Source: CAZJKO01 sp964546995 (GTDB lineage: Bacteria; Bacillota_I; Bacilli_A; RF39; UBA660). Taken from it: a stretch of DNA of 64,000 nucleotides. The stretch's first letter is position 1; each line of letters starts with the position of its first letter. The notes below the pieces were generated by a model. That model had not been told where the DNA came from. It searched no databases and saw only the letters and a list, made by a program, of their open reading frames with translations. This document shows positions 25,835-36,818 of this stretch, piece by piece. The position numbers and the translations under genes were made by a program. The stretch spans positions 30,051 through 94,050 of the forward strand of contig CAZJKO010000001.1 in the NCBI GenBank assembly GCA_964546995.1, read 5' to 3'.

Positions 25835-26817
25835 ATGGAATGGAAAATTGGCGATGTCGTGATTTCCAATCAGGTTGTGTTGGCTCCGATGGCAGGTATT
25901 GGAAATTCTTCTTACCGACGCATTGTGAAAGAGATGGGGTGTGGACTTGTCTTTGCGGAAATGGTTAGTGATAAAGCCCTTTTTTATCAAAATCAGAAAA
26001 CGATCGATATGCTCTACATGACGGAAGAGGAACGCCCTATTGCTCAGCAAATTTTTGGTAGTGATGTCGATTCGTTTGTCCAAGCTAGCAAACTGATCGA
26101 AGAAGTGATGCATCCCGATATTATCGATATCAATATGGGGTGTCCGGTTCCGAAGGTTGCATTAAGAGCACAGGCGGGAGCGGCGTTATTGAAAGATCCT
26201 TCGAAGATTTATGAAATTGTCCATGCTGTCTGTCAAGCTGTTTCGGTTCCTGTTACGGTTAAAATAAGGAGCGGTTGGGATCAATCACACATCAATGCTT
26301 TAGAAGTTGCTCAGGCGTGTGAAAAAGCGGGTGCTAAGGCCATTAGTATCCATGCTCGAACGAGGAGTCAGGGGTATACTGGTCGTGCTGATTGGAACAT
26401 TATTAAGCAAGTGAAACAAGCTGTTTCGATTCCTGTCATTGGAAATGGGGATGTTAAGACCCCGATGGATGCAAAACGAATGTTGGATGAAACGGGGTGT
26501 GATGCTGTGATGATTGGCAGAGCTTGTCTTGGAAATCCATGGCTTATTCGCGATACGGTCTCTTATCTTTCTACTGGTGTGATACCCGATGCTCCTAGTT
26601 CTACTTCTAAAATTGCTATGTGTTTAAAGCATCTTTCGTATCTTTCGTCTATCAAAGATGAGCGTGTGGCAATTTTAGAGATTCGCAATCACATTGCTTG
26701 GTATTTAAAAGGATTAAAAGGGGCAAATGAAATTAAGAATACTATCTATCAATGTCAAACAATTCGTGATATAATTTTGATATTAGAGCAGTATCAGAAA
26801 GAAATGGAGGAAAACTG

Positions 26818-26818
<1 letters not shown>
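25835..26818 (+). CDS. dusB: tRNA-dihydrouridine synthase DusB
   Basis: FMN-dependent reductase that converts uridines in the tRNA D-loop to dihydrouridine. The 327 residues form a TIM barrel with LAPMAGIGNSSYR, the catalytic NMGCP cysteine, KIRSGWD, IHARTRSQGY and GNGDVK. In B. subtilis dusB (yacF) also lies just before lysS. An extended -10 (TGTTATAAT, ending at 25796) is upstream. It shares one base with the next gene's start (TGATG). Confidence 0.93.
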
Positions 26819-28901
<2,083 letters not shown>

Positions 28902-28930
28902 TTGGCAAACGTTTTTGCTTATGCTATACT
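28902..28930 (+). promoter_or_regulatory. Promoter for the zinc-ribbon gene
   Basis: TTGGCA (28902-28907), a 17-bp spacer, TATACT (28925-28930), directly after the lysS stop. Confidence 0.7.
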
Positions 28931-28951
28931 GATAATCGTGGAGGTGTTTTT

Positions 28952-29296
28952 ATGGCAAAGTTTTGCGATAATTGTGGTACCGAGTTGCAAGAAGGGCAAG
29001 ATATCTGTTTGAAATGTGGAAAGATCATCAATAAGAAAGCTACTTCTAGTGAGATGAATTCGTTGGCGCTAGCTGGTTTTATTGTTGCACTCGTTTCTTT
29101 GTTCCTTAATTTTTGGGGAATCGTCGGTATTGTTGCAACGGTATTATCCGGTGTTTCTTTACCACAGATTAAAAGTAGGGCTCAACAAGGGAAAGGGCTT
29201 GCTATTGCAGGACTCATCATTGGTATTTTCAGTATTCTTTATGGTTTATATACGATTTTAATGCTCAGCGATGCAATTTCCTTTATTGTGATGTAG
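28952..29296 (+). CDS. Zinc-ribbon plus DUF4190-type membrane protein
   Basis: A 114-residue protein. An N-terminal zinc ribbon (CDNCG and CLKCG, about residues 5-22) is followed by two membrane helices with the DUF4190 pattern, including GKGLAIAGLIIGI near 82-94. The function is unknown. It is a single-gene unit with its own promoter and terminator. Confidence 0.8.
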   Translation: MAKFCDNCGTELQEGQDICLKCGKIINKKATSSEMNSLALAGFIVALVSLFLNFWGIVGIVATVLSGVSLPQIKSRAQQGKGLAIAGLIIGIFSILYGLYTILMLSDAISFIVM

Positions 29297-29302
29297 CATT
29301 GT

Positions 29303-29328
29303 TATCCTCCTTTTGGGAGGATTTTTTG
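29303..29328 (+). terminator. Rho-independent terminator
   Basis: TATCCTCC pairs with GGGAGGAT around a T loop, followed by TTTTTT. Confidence 0.88.
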
Positions 29329-29349
29329 TTTTGAATTCTCATAAACTAT

Positions 29350-29377
29350 TTGTATTCTTTGGAATTTATTGTATAAT
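29350..29377 (+). promoter_or_regulatory. Promoter for the YfcC-like gene
   Basis: TTGTAT, a 16-bp spacer, TATAAT (29372-29377), 18 bp before the start codon. Confidence 0.65.
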
Positions 29378-29394
29378 GATATTGGGAGGTTAAT

Positions 29395-30786
29395 ATGAAA
29401 AAATATAATTGGTTAAAAGTTGTACTTATTTCATTATTGGTCTTTGTGTTGCTTACTTGGATTTTACCAACGGCGATGTATCAAGGATCTTATATTGAAA
29501 ATGCAAGAGAACAAATTGGTATTTTTGATCTTGGAACGTATCCTGTTGTGGTATTTATGTACTTTGGATATATTGGACTATTTGTTTTGATGGTTGGTGG
29601 ACTTTATGGCATTTTGAATAAAACGTCAGTGTACCGTAAACTGTTAGATTCCATTGTCGACAAGATCAAAGGAAGGGAAGCTATTTTCTTATCGATTGTG
29701 ATGGTGCTTTTATCGGTCATTACATCTGTTTCAGGACTTTCTTTAGGTTTGTTTGTCATATTTCCATTTTTAATTTCACTTATCTTATTGATGGGATATA
29801 ACAAACTGGTTGCAGCAAGTGTTACTGTGGGGTCCGTTATTGTCGGTCTACTTGGAACGACTTATGCTGGAAATAGTATTGGTATTGTAAATCAAGCATT
29901 ATCCCTTGAATATAAGACAGAAATTCTTACCAAAGTGATCATTTTGGTAATCGGTCTTGTCCTTCTTATTTTTAATACTTTAACGTATGCGAAGAAGGTT
30001 AAGGGTGCAGAAAAGATCGATACGGATTATTTGCCAGAGAAGAAGGAAACAAAGAAGAAGATATGGCCACTTGTGTTGGTATTCGATATCATGTTTATTG
30101 TTATGCTTTTATCTTCTATTACATGGAACGATTCGTTTGGACTTGATATTTTTGATACTGCACATAAAGCAGTAATGGAATTTGAAGTATTTGGATTTCC
30201 TATCTTTGGTAAATTGTTTGGTAACAACTTGGGTGCTTTTGGTACATGGACATTTCGTGAGTTTTCACTTTTAGTATTCTTAGCATCTGTCATCATTGCT
30301 CTTATTTACCGCATTCGCTTTAATGAGTTCATTGAAAGTTTTGCTAAGGGAATGAAGAAAGCACTTTATCCTGCTTTGTTGATTTTACTTATTTACTTAT
30401 GTTTGGTTGTAACGACTTATCATCCATTCCAACTTGTTATTACCAAAGCCATTTTAGGTCTTACTAATGGATTCAATGTCGTTACGACAAGTTTTATGGC
30501 AATGATTTCCTCTTTATTTAATGTTGAGATGCTTTATACTGGACAAAGTACTTTACCATATTTTATTAGTGTCGTTACAGATACTTCGGTATATCCACTT
30601 GTCGGTATTATCTATCAAACGATCTATGCTGTTGTGATGTTAATTGCTCCAACTAGTGCTGTTTTAGTAGGAACTCTTGCTTATTTAAAAGTACCTTATC
30701 AAGATTGGTTAAAGTATATTTGGAAATTATTACTTGAACTTATTGTCATACTTTTCATTATCTTTACGATTATCTTGTTAGTATAG
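29395..30786 (+). CDS. YfcC/DcuC-like membrane transporter
   Basis: A 463-residue polytopic protein with about twelve hydrophobic segments. The opening WLKVVLISLLVFVLLTWILP and the periplasm-facing QIGIFDLG resemble the YfcC family of anaerobic C4-dicarboxylate or basic amino-acid carriers. A glycine-rich segment (VTVGSVIVGLLGTTYAG) may line the pathway. The substrate cannot be told from sequence. It stands alone with its own promoter and terminator. Confidence 0.65.
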   Translation: MKKYNWLKVVLISLLVFVLLTWILPTAMYQGSYIENAREQIGIFDLGTYPVVVFMYFGYIGLFVLMVGGLYGILNKTSVYRKLLDSIVDKIKGREAIFLSIVMVLLSVITSVSGLSLGLFVIFPFLISLILLMGYNKLVAASVTVGSVIVGLLGTTYAGNSIGIVNQALSLEYKTEILTKVIILVIGLVLLIFNTLTYAKKVKGAEKIDTDYLPEKKETKKKIWPLVLVFDIMFIVMLLSSITWNDSFGLDIFDTAHKAVMEFEVFGFPIFGKLFGNNLGAFGTWTFREFSLLVFLASVIIALIYRIRFNEFIESFAKGMKKALYPALLILLIYLCLVVTTYHPFQLVITKAILGLTNGFNVVTTSFMAMISSLFNVEMLYTGQSTLPYFISVVTDTSVYPLVGIIYQTIYAVVMLIAPTSAVLVGTLAYLKVPYQDWLKYIWKLLLELIVILFIIFTIILLV

Positions 30787-30809
30787 AACTCAAATGAGTT
30801 CTTTTTTGT
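30785..30809 (+). terminator. Rho-independent terminator
   Basis: AGAACTC and GAGTTCT form the stem around AAAT, then TTTTTT. Confidence 0.9.
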
Positions 30810-30851
30810 TACTGTGGCTACATAGTTTTATAAAAGAATCATAAAAAATGA

Positions 30852-30881
30852 TTGACAAGAAAAGCTGATCCAGGGTATAGT
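30852..30881 (+). promoter_or_regulatory. Promoter for the LemA-like gene
   Basis: TTGACA (30852-30857), an 18-bp spacer, TATAGT (30876-30881). Confidence 0.75.
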
Positions 30882-30907
30882 GAGATCAAAGAGTAGGGAG
30901 TGATAAA

Positions 30908-32068
30908 GTGAAAGATCAAAAGAAAGGTAATATAGGGGCGATTGGAATTGGTGCTATTCTCTATTTAGCCATTATTATTGTCGCTATTATGTTTATTATT
31001 GTTCCAGGTGTAAAGGAATTAAAAAGTGGTCGTGATGTTAAGAGTTTGACTTATGAAGAAAAGACAAAATTAATTGATGAGGTAAATCAAAATTATGGTG
31101 TGAAAGAACAAGAAGTGCGTGATAAGTATGTTCCAACTACTACCGAAATCAATCAAAAATATCGTGATTTAGAATCACAAATAAAAAATGAATATGCAGT
31201 AAAGGAACAAGAGATTCAGCGTCAAATCAGTGCGAAAGAAGAGATGCGTAATAAAGAATTTTTTGCTAGTGGTTTTAGTAATCTCTACTATACTTTAGGT
31301 GATGAAATACAAGCATTACGAAATGAAAAAAACGATTTGGAAAGCCAAAAACAAAAAGAAATTTTTAATAACGAAATAAAGATGCAAAAAGAATTAGAGT
31401 CCGTTGAGGTAAATCAAGTTGCTGAATTAAAGCGATTAAATGAAACTAAGCAAGATGAAATTGCTAAAATAAATAATCAAAATGATCATAAAAAAGAGAC
31501 TCAAATCAAAGGAATGATTAAAATAGGTATCGGGTGTATTGTGCTATTAATTCCTTTATTATACATCGTATCAATCTTTAATAAATTGACTCATTTACGT
31601 AATTCTGTGAAGGAAAAATGGAGTCAGGTCGATGTCTTTTTGAAACAGCGTACCGATTTAATTCCCAATATTGTAGAGTCTGTTAAGGGTTTTTCAACGC
31701 ATGAGAAGTCTACGTTAACCAGTGTTACCAAGGCAAGAAATCAAGCCTTAAATGCTACGACAAAAGAAGAAGAGATCGATGCCAATAAGAACTTAAGTCA
31801 TCTCGTTCATCGGTTGTTACTTTTACAAGAAGACTATCCTGAGTTAAAATCTGATCGTAACTTTCTCGATTTACAGAATAATTTAAGAGAAATCGAAGAA
31901 GAAATTTCTTCTGCAAGACAAGACTATAATAAAGCAGTTTTGAACTATAAAAATAAAATAGAAATGTTTCCCTCTAATATCATTGCAAGTATCTTTCGTT
32001 TTCAACCAGAGTTATTTTTCCATGTAGGGGAAGAAGAGAAGGAAACCCCAAATGTTCATTTTGAATAA
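30908..32068 (+). CDS. LemA-family protein with an N-terminal coiled-coil extension
   Basis: A 386-residue protein. Residues from about 220 on form a LemA domain (FNKLTHLRNSVKEKWSQVDV, LKQRTDLIPNIVESVKGFS). LemA normally has about 190 residues and one N-terminal helix. Here an extra 200 residues precede it: a membrane helix at about 12-33, then a Glu/Gln/Lys-rich coiled coil (about 50-195), then a second membrane helix at about 203-221. The coiled coil would sit outside the membrane. The function is unknown. Confidence 0.8.
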   Translation: MKDQKKGNIGAIGIGAILYLAIIIVAIMFIIVPGVKELKSGRDVKSLTYEEKTKLIDEVNQNYGVKEQEVRDKYVPTTTEINQKYRDLESQIKNEYAVKEQEIQRQISAKEEMRNKEFFASGFSNLYYTLGDEIQALRNEKNDLESQKQKEIFNNEIKMQKELESVEVNQVAELKRLNETKQDEIAKINNQNDHKKETQIKGMIKIGIGCIVLLIPLLYIVSIFNKLTHLRNSVKEKWSQVDVFLKQRTDLIPNIVESVKGFSTHEKSTLTSVTKARNQALNATTKEEEIDANKNLSHLVHRLLLLQEDYPELKSDRNFLDLQNNLREIEEEISSARQDYNKAVLNYKNKIEMFPSNIIASIFRFQPELFFHVGEEEKETPNVHFE

Positions 32069-32077
32069 GTGAATTTT

Positions 32078-32112
32078 AAGAAGAATATGAATATTCATGT
32101 TCTTTTTTTGAA
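32078..32112 (+). terminator. Rho-independent terminator
   Basis: AAGAATATGA and TCATGTTCTT pair with one G-U, then a T run. A second A/T-rich copy of the AAAGAACATG motif follows at about 32129, serving the converging minus-strand gene. Confidence 0.75.
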
Positions 32113-32140
32113 CAATTTTTTATCATAAAAAAAGAACATG

Positions 32141-32497
32141 CTATCCATCATGCACTTTGCTCTGTTTCTTTCGTTCTTTGAACTGTTTTACTTTTATCCA
32201 GTGTTCTTCTGTTGGTGGTTCTTTTGTTTGGTTTAATTCTAGCAGTATTTCATTTAATTCACGAAATCCTTGGTAGTCACCATTATTTTCGAAAGAGTGA
32301 ATGTATGCTTGACCTTCTGCACTTAAGATCGCTCCAATATTTAATAGATAGTCTTTGTCTAAATCTTCGTATTCGCCATAAATTTTCTTAAAGCAATGAT
32401 GGTACGAGTAAGGATTTTTTCTCGTTATTTTGTAGCCTAACCAATCTACTTGTTGTGGTTTATAAATTTTGATCATTTTTTTTAAAATACATGTCAT
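32141..32497 (-). CDS. Hypothetical protein with a degenerate HNH-like pattern
   Basis: A 118-residue minus-strand protein that I do not firmly recognise. The central region reads DWLGYKITRKNPYSYHHC, then NIGAILS and AYIHSFE. The spacing of the His pair, Asn and His recalls HNH or HNH-like cores, but key acidic and zinc residues are not evident, so catalysis is doubtful. I start it at 32497 (MTCILKK), where an AGAGGGT ribosome site precedes; a longer frame to 32608 would start without one. The tail is Lys-rich. Confidence 0.6.
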   Translation of the reverse strand: MTCILKKMIKIYKPQQVDWLGYKITRKNPYSYHHCFKKIYGEYEDLDKDYLLNIGAILSAEGQAYIHSFENNGDYQGFRELNEILLELNQTKEPPTEEHWIKVKQFKERKKQSKVHDG

Positions 32498-32591
32498 TTT
32501 TTTACCCTCTGAACTTATCTTTTCTATTATGATCATAGCACAACTATTTTTATTTTTAAATATTTGTCGATCAATTTGATAAAAATTTACA

Positions 32592-32620
32592 TAAAAAAGT
32601 TTCCACAAAACTTGTGGAAA
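32592..32620 (-). terminator. Minus-strand Rho-independent terminator
   Basis: TTTCCACAA and TTGTGGAAA form a 9-bp stem. On the minus strand it is followed by a T run, directly after the 32621-32827 gene. Confidence 0.8.
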
Positions 32621-32827
32621 TTAATTGTTTTCTATTTTCTTTGTGACTAGGTCTGTTAGATACCAGTCGACATCGATTTCTGTTTTTAATTTTTCTTTTT
32701 TTACTTCTTTATTAAACAATTTGTGTTCGTAGCAGTAGTCAATTAACTCTTCTAGGGTGTTAAACTTTTGTTCTAAGACATCGCGATATGCGACATAGAC
32801 ATTCTTTTTTCGTTCCAATATGTACAT
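32621..32827 (-). CDS. Hypothetical protein, 68 aa
   Basis: A small soluble protein (MYILERKKNVYVAYRDVLEQ start) rich in Lys, Glu and Tyr, of no recognised family. GAGGTGATAGA gives a good ribosome site. It lies upstream of the 32141-32497 gene on the same strand but is separated from it by a terminator, so the two are independent units. Confidence 0.6.
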   Translation of the reverse strand: MYILERKKNVYVAYRDVLEQKFNTLEELIDYCYEHKLFNKEVKKEKLKTEIDVDWYLTDLVTKKIENN

Positions 32828-32897
32828 TCTATCACCTCGTACTTATTATCTTATCATAGCACTATAAATTTTGTCACTATTTTGGGGGCATAAATGA

Positions 32898-32927
32898 TTG
32901 CGTAAACTTACAAGATAACCATAGAAT
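32898..32927 (+). promoter_or_regulatory. Probable promoter for clpC
   Basis: TTGCGT (32898-32903), an 18-bp spacer, TAGAAT (32922-32927). No CtsR heptad-repeat operator (GGTCAAA type) is seen around it. Confidence 0.5.
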
Positions 32928-32949
32928 AATAGTAGAAGGAGAGAGGGAT

Positions 32950-35262
32950 ATGTTTTCCAAATTTAGTGAAGAAGCACAAAAGGTATTGGTAGAAGCAAAG
33001 AAGGAAATGATGGATTTGAAACATCCTTATGTGGGAAGTGAGCATTTACTTCTTGCGATTCTTTCGAATACGAATTTGGATGTGACGAGAAGGCTTCTTT
33101 CGTATCAACTTGATTATAAGCGTTTTAAGGAAGAAATTATTTCTGTTGTAGGTGTCGGTAGTGATGTGAATCGGTGGTTTTTGTATACTCCTTTGCTTAA
33201 GCGAATTTTAGAGACGGCTATGTTAGATGCGAAAGAAGAAAACGATGGAGAAGTGACAGTTGAGCATTTGTTTCTTTCGCTTTTAGAAGAGGGAGAGGGC
33301 GTTGCTATTCGTACGATGATGGGGATGAATTTGGATATTGAGGCAATCTATCAAGATTTTTCCACAAAAATTGTGCAAAAAAAAGGTAAGAGTAAGAAAA
33401 AGTTGTTGATTGAGGAATTTGCAGTAGATTTTAATAAGAAGGCACTTGCTCATGAAGTGGATCCTGTCATTGGAAGGGATGAGGAATTAAGTCGAATTGT
33501 GGAAATTCTTTCTAGAAGAACCAAGAATAATCCTCTTTTAATTGGCGATGCCGGAGTTGGTAAGACGGCTATTGTCGAGGCACTTGCCGAACGAATTGTG
33601 TTAGGGCAAGTTCCGAAGCGGTTACGAAATAAGCGCATTTTATCTTTGTCGATGGCAGGGTTGGTAGCAGGTACGAAATATCGAGGTGAATTTGAAGAGA
33701 GAATTGGTAAGATTTTAAAAGAAGTAGAAGCCAACGACGATATTATTTTGTTTATCGATGAGATCCATACGTTGGTTGGAGCAGGTGGTGCGGAAGGTGC
33801 TATCGATGCTTCTAATATTTTGAAACCGGCTTTATCGCGGGGGAAGATTCGGTTGATTGGGGCAACGACAACACAGGAGTATAAAGAATGTATGGAAAAG
33901 GATAAGGCTCTTGAAAGACGGTTTCAGGTTGTCTATGTCGAAGAGCCAGATATCGATAAGGTGTATGCGATTCTTTCAAAGTTAAAACCTATTTATGAAG
34001 GATTCCATGGTGTTTCTGTACCTGATGATGTGTTGCGGTTGTTGATTCAGCTTTCGGATAAATACATTTACGATCGGAAGCAGCCAGATCGAGCGATCGA
34101 TATTTTGGATGAAGTGTGTGCGAAAGTTTCTTTGCAAAAAACGTCCGATGATATTCAAATCGATCAACTTACTAACGAGTTGAATCATGTTCTTTCCAAA
34201 AAGAATGAAGCCATTATGAATCAAAATTTCGAAGAAGCTTCTTCGTTACATGAGGTAGAGCAGCAATTGGAAGATGAGAAAAATCGTTTGGAGCTAGCGT
34301 CACTTGCTAAATCGAAAGTACGAGTTGTAACTGCGGAAATGATTGCGGATGTGATTCGTTTGAAGACGAAAATTCCCGTTTATGAACTTATGGATACTTC
34401 TCTTCATTCGTTAAAGAAAATGGAGGAATCGTTACTTTCTTCTGTTTTAGGGCAGAGTGATGCCGTTCATACTCTTTGTAATGTGACAAAGCGAATGCAG
34501 TTGGGATATGATTGTGAACAGAAGCCTCATTCTTTCTTATTTGTGGGTCCTACAGGAACAGGAAAAACTTTGCTTGCTAAGAAATATGCAGAGTTTCTAT
34601 TTGGAAAAGAACACTTGATTCGTTTAGATATGAGTGAATATCGGGAAAGTCATTCTGTCAGTAAAATTATAGGATCCCCACCTGGCTATGTTGGGTATTC
34701 GGATTACAAAAATGTGTTAGAAGAAGTACGAAACCATCCTCATTCTGTATTGCTCTTAGATGAAATTGAGAAAGCTCATCCTGCGGTTATTCAACTTTTT
34801 TTACAAGTACTCGACGAGGGACGACTTACTGATTCTAAAGGAAACGTTGTTCGTTTTGATCATGTTATTGTCATTCTTACATCGAATGTTGGTTTTCAGA
34901 AGGGAGCGTTAGGTTTCTCTTCTAGTCTTGATTTGAATATCGAAGCGAAATTAAAAGAGTTTTTGAGTATGGAATTTATCAACCGCATCGACGAAACACT
35001 CATTTTTAAACCGCTTAGTGAAGAAGTCATTCGGCAAATTCTTGTGCAAAAGTTAGATCAAATGAAAGAGCGTTTTGCTAAGAAAAAGGTATTGTTAGAT
35101 TTTTCTTCTTCCATGATTTCCGATTTGGTCCATCTTTCTTGTTTTCGGGAATTTGGGGCAAGAAGGCTCGATAAAGTGTTGGCAGATAAATTGGATGTTT
35201 TGGTTATCGACCAGATTCTAGATGGAAAACAGGAAATTTTTATCGATCGTATTGGTGCCTAA
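32950..35262 (+). CDS. clpC: ClpC-type AAA+ unfoldase (Clp protease ATPase)
   Basis: HSP100 partner of ClpP. The 770 residues carry an N-domain with Clp repeats (FSEEAQKVLVEAKKE, HPYVGSEHLLLAIL), first AAA+ with GDAGVGKT near 200, a short UVR-like middle region (QNFEEASSLHEVEQQLEDEK), and second AAA+ with GPTGTGKT near 533 and a C-terminal D2-small domain. In Bacillus, clpC ends the ctsR-mcsA-mcsB operon. Those three genes are not here; clpC has its own promoter. Confidence 0.94.
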   Translation: MFSKFSEEAQKVLVEAKKEMMDLKHPYVGSEHLLLAILSNTNLDVTRRLLSYQLDYKRFKEEIISVVGVGSDVNRWFLYTPLLKRILETAMLDAKEENDGEVTVEHLFLSLLEEGEGVAIRTMMGMNLDIEAIYQDFSTKIVQKKGKSKKKLLIEEFAVDFNKKALAHEVDPVIGRDEELSRIVEILSRRTKNNPLLIGDAGVGKTAIVEALAERIVLGQVPKRLRNKRILSLSMAGLVAGTKYRGEFEERIGKILKEVEANDDIILFIDEIHTLVGAGGAEGAIDASNILKPALSRGKIRLIGATTTQEYKECMEKDKALERRFQVVYVEEPDIDKVYAILSKLKPIYEGFHGVSVPDDVLRLLIQLSDKYIYDRKQPDRAIDILDEVCAKVSLQKTSDDIQIDQLTNELNHVLSKKNEAIMNQNFEEASSLHEVEQQLEDEKNRLELASLAKSKVRVVTAEMIADVIRLKTKIPVYELMDTSLHSLKKMEESLLSSVLGQSDAVHTLCNVTKRMQLGYDCEQKPHSFLFVGPTGTGKTLLAKKYAEFLFGKEHLIRLDMSEYRESHSVSKIIGSPPGYVGYSDYKNVLEEVRNHPHSVLLLDEIEKAHPAVIQLFLQVLDEGRLTDSKGNVVRFDHVIVILTSNVGFQKGALGFSSSLDLNIEAKLKEFLSMEFINRIDETLIFKPLSEEVIRQILVQKLDQMKERFAKKKVLLDFSSSMISDLVHLSCFREFGARRLDKVLADKLDVLVIDQILDGKQEIFIDRIGA

Positions 35263-35284
35263 AATGGGGTGCCTTTTTTCTTTT
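35253..35284 (+). terminator. Probable terminator after clpC
   Basis: GGTGCC occurs twice and can pair with itself using two G-U pairs, followed by TTTTTT. The left arm overlaps the end of the gene. Confidence 0.5.
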
Positions 35285-35312
35285 TAAATTATTCGTTTTT
35301 CTTGGTATTTTA

Positions 35313-35321
35313 TGTTATAAT
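35313..35321 (+). promoter_or_regulatory. Extended -10 promoter for gltX
   Basis: TGTTATAAT: a perfect -10 with the TG extension, 19 bp before the ATG. The -35 is weak (TTCGTT-like). Confidence 0.65.
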
Positions 35322-35339
35322 AACGACAGGTGATGAAGA

Positions 35340-36764
35340 ATGGAAAAAGTTAGAACACGATTTGCTCCTAGTCCTACGGGGTACATGCATCTTGGGAATT
35401 TGCGTAGTGCTCTTTTTGAGTATTTGGTTGCAAAGAGTCAAGGTGGAGATTTTCTTTTGCGAATCGAAGATACGGATCAAAAACGCTACGTAGAAGGGGC
35501 GGTCGATTTTATTATTGATACGTTATCTTTGTGTGGAATTACGGTAGATGAAGGTCCTACTGTCGGGGGAGATTGTGGTCCTTATTTTCAAAGTGAACGG
35601 TTGAGTATCTATCAAGAGTATGCACATAAATTAGTCGATATGGGAAAAGCATACTACTGTTTTTGTACAGAAGAAAGACTCAATCAGTTACGGGAAGAAG
35701 CGGATCTTCGTAAGGTGCCATTTTTATACGATGGGCACTGTAAACACTATTCGAAAGAGGAAGCTCTTCAAAAGATTCAAAATGGGGAACCTTACGTCAT
35801 TCGTCAAGCAATGCCAAAGACGGGTGTTACGTCGTACGACGATTTGGCCTACGGTCACATTTCTGTTGAGAATAGCGTGTTAGAAGATCAAATTTTATTA
35901 AAGTCCGATGGCTATCCTACTTACAATTTTGCTAATGTAATCGACGATCATTTGATGGGGATTACCCATGTTGTAAGGGGAAATGAGTATTTATCTTCTA
36001 CTCCTAAGTATTTGCTTTTATATGAAGCATTTGGTTGGGTGAGTCCTTTGTATATTCATCTTCCTCATATTATTAAAGAGGGTGGAAAAAAGCTTTCAAA
36101 GCGCGAAGGGGACGCTTCGTTCATGGATTTGTATGAAGATGGTTATCTACCTAGTGCTATCGTCAACTATTTGGCATTACTTGGATGGAGTCCTAGTGAT
36201 AATCAGGAGATCTTTTCTATGGAGGAATTGATTGCAAAGTTCGATCCGCATCGCATTAACAATTCTCCAGCCGTCTACGATATTAAGAAACTACAGTGGG
36301 TTAATGCTCATTATATTAAGAGTATGGATTTTGAAGATTATTATCAGTTGGTACGACCTTTTTTAGCACGTGCTTACGATCTTTCGAATAAAGAGGACGA
36401 ATGGGTTCGTCATTTGGTTAGAATTTATCAAAATCATATTTCTTACGGAAGAGAAATTGTCGATGTTACGTCTCTTTTCTTTCAAGACGATCTTTCGTTT
36501 TCGGATGAGTGTAAGCTTTTTATGGAACAAGAAGGTATTAGCAATACGCTTTCTGTGTTTAAGAAGGAAGTTCTCGCTATTTCCGATTGGTCTATTGCTT
36601 CTATTCAAGATGCAATCAATCAGACGAAAGAAAAAAGTGGCGCAAAAGGGAAAATGCTTTTTATGCCTATTCGTATTCAGACAACAGGGGTAATGCATGG
36701 TCCTGAACTTGCCGATACTCTCTATTTATTGGGGCGCGATACAATTTTAAAAAGACTTGGGTAA
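35340..36764 (+). CDS. gltX: Glutamyl-tRNA synthetase
   Basis: A 474-residue class I synthetase. RFAPSPTGYMHLGN holds the HIGH equivalent, RIEDTD follows, and KLSKREGD near 250 is the KMSKS loop. The C-terminal helical anticodon domain is full length. gltX-cysS order is kept; cysE, which lies between them in Bacillus, is missing. In organisms without GlnRS, GltX also charges tRNA-Gln; that cannot be decided here. Confidence 0.96.
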   Translation: MEKVRTRFAPSPTGYMHLGNLRSALFEYLVAKSQGGDFLLRIEDTDQKRYVEGAVDFIIDTLSLCGITVDEGPTVGGDCGPYFQSERLSIYQEYAHKLVDMGKAYYCFCTEERLNQLREEADLRKVPFLYDGHCKHYSKEEALQKIQNGEPYVIRQAMPKTGVTSYDDLAYGHISVENSVLEDQILLKSDGYPTYNFANVIDDHLMGITHVVRGNEYLSSTPKYLLLYEAFGWVSPLYIHLPHIIKEGGKKLSKREGDASFMDLYEDGYLPSAIVNYLALLGWSPSDNQEIFSMEELIAKFDPHRINNSPAVYDIKKLQWVNAHYIKSMDFEDYYQLVRPFLARAYDLSNKEDEWVRHLVRIYQNHISYGREIVDVTSLFFQDDLSFSDECKLFMEQEGISNTLSVFKKEVLAISDWSIASIQDAINQTKEKSGAKGKMLFMPIRIQTTGVMHGPELADTLYLLGRDTILKRLG

Positions 36765-36792
36765 AACACATATTTATCCCATAAACTTATTA

Positions 36793-36798
36793 TATAAT
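36793..36798 (+). promoter_or_regulatory. Possible -10 box for cysS
   Basis: TATAAT 20 bp before the start codon. No convincing -35 is present. Confidence 0.4.
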
Positions 36799-36818
36799 GA
36801 AAGGAGTTAGGTGATGAT

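Noticed and set aside
33358..33366. DnaA-box-like TTTTCCACA in clpC
   Set aside because: One mismatch and within a conserved coding region; chance match.
36363..36698. Opposing 107- and 111-codon frames within gltX
   Set aside because: Both are out-of-frame readings of a conserved synthetase gene.
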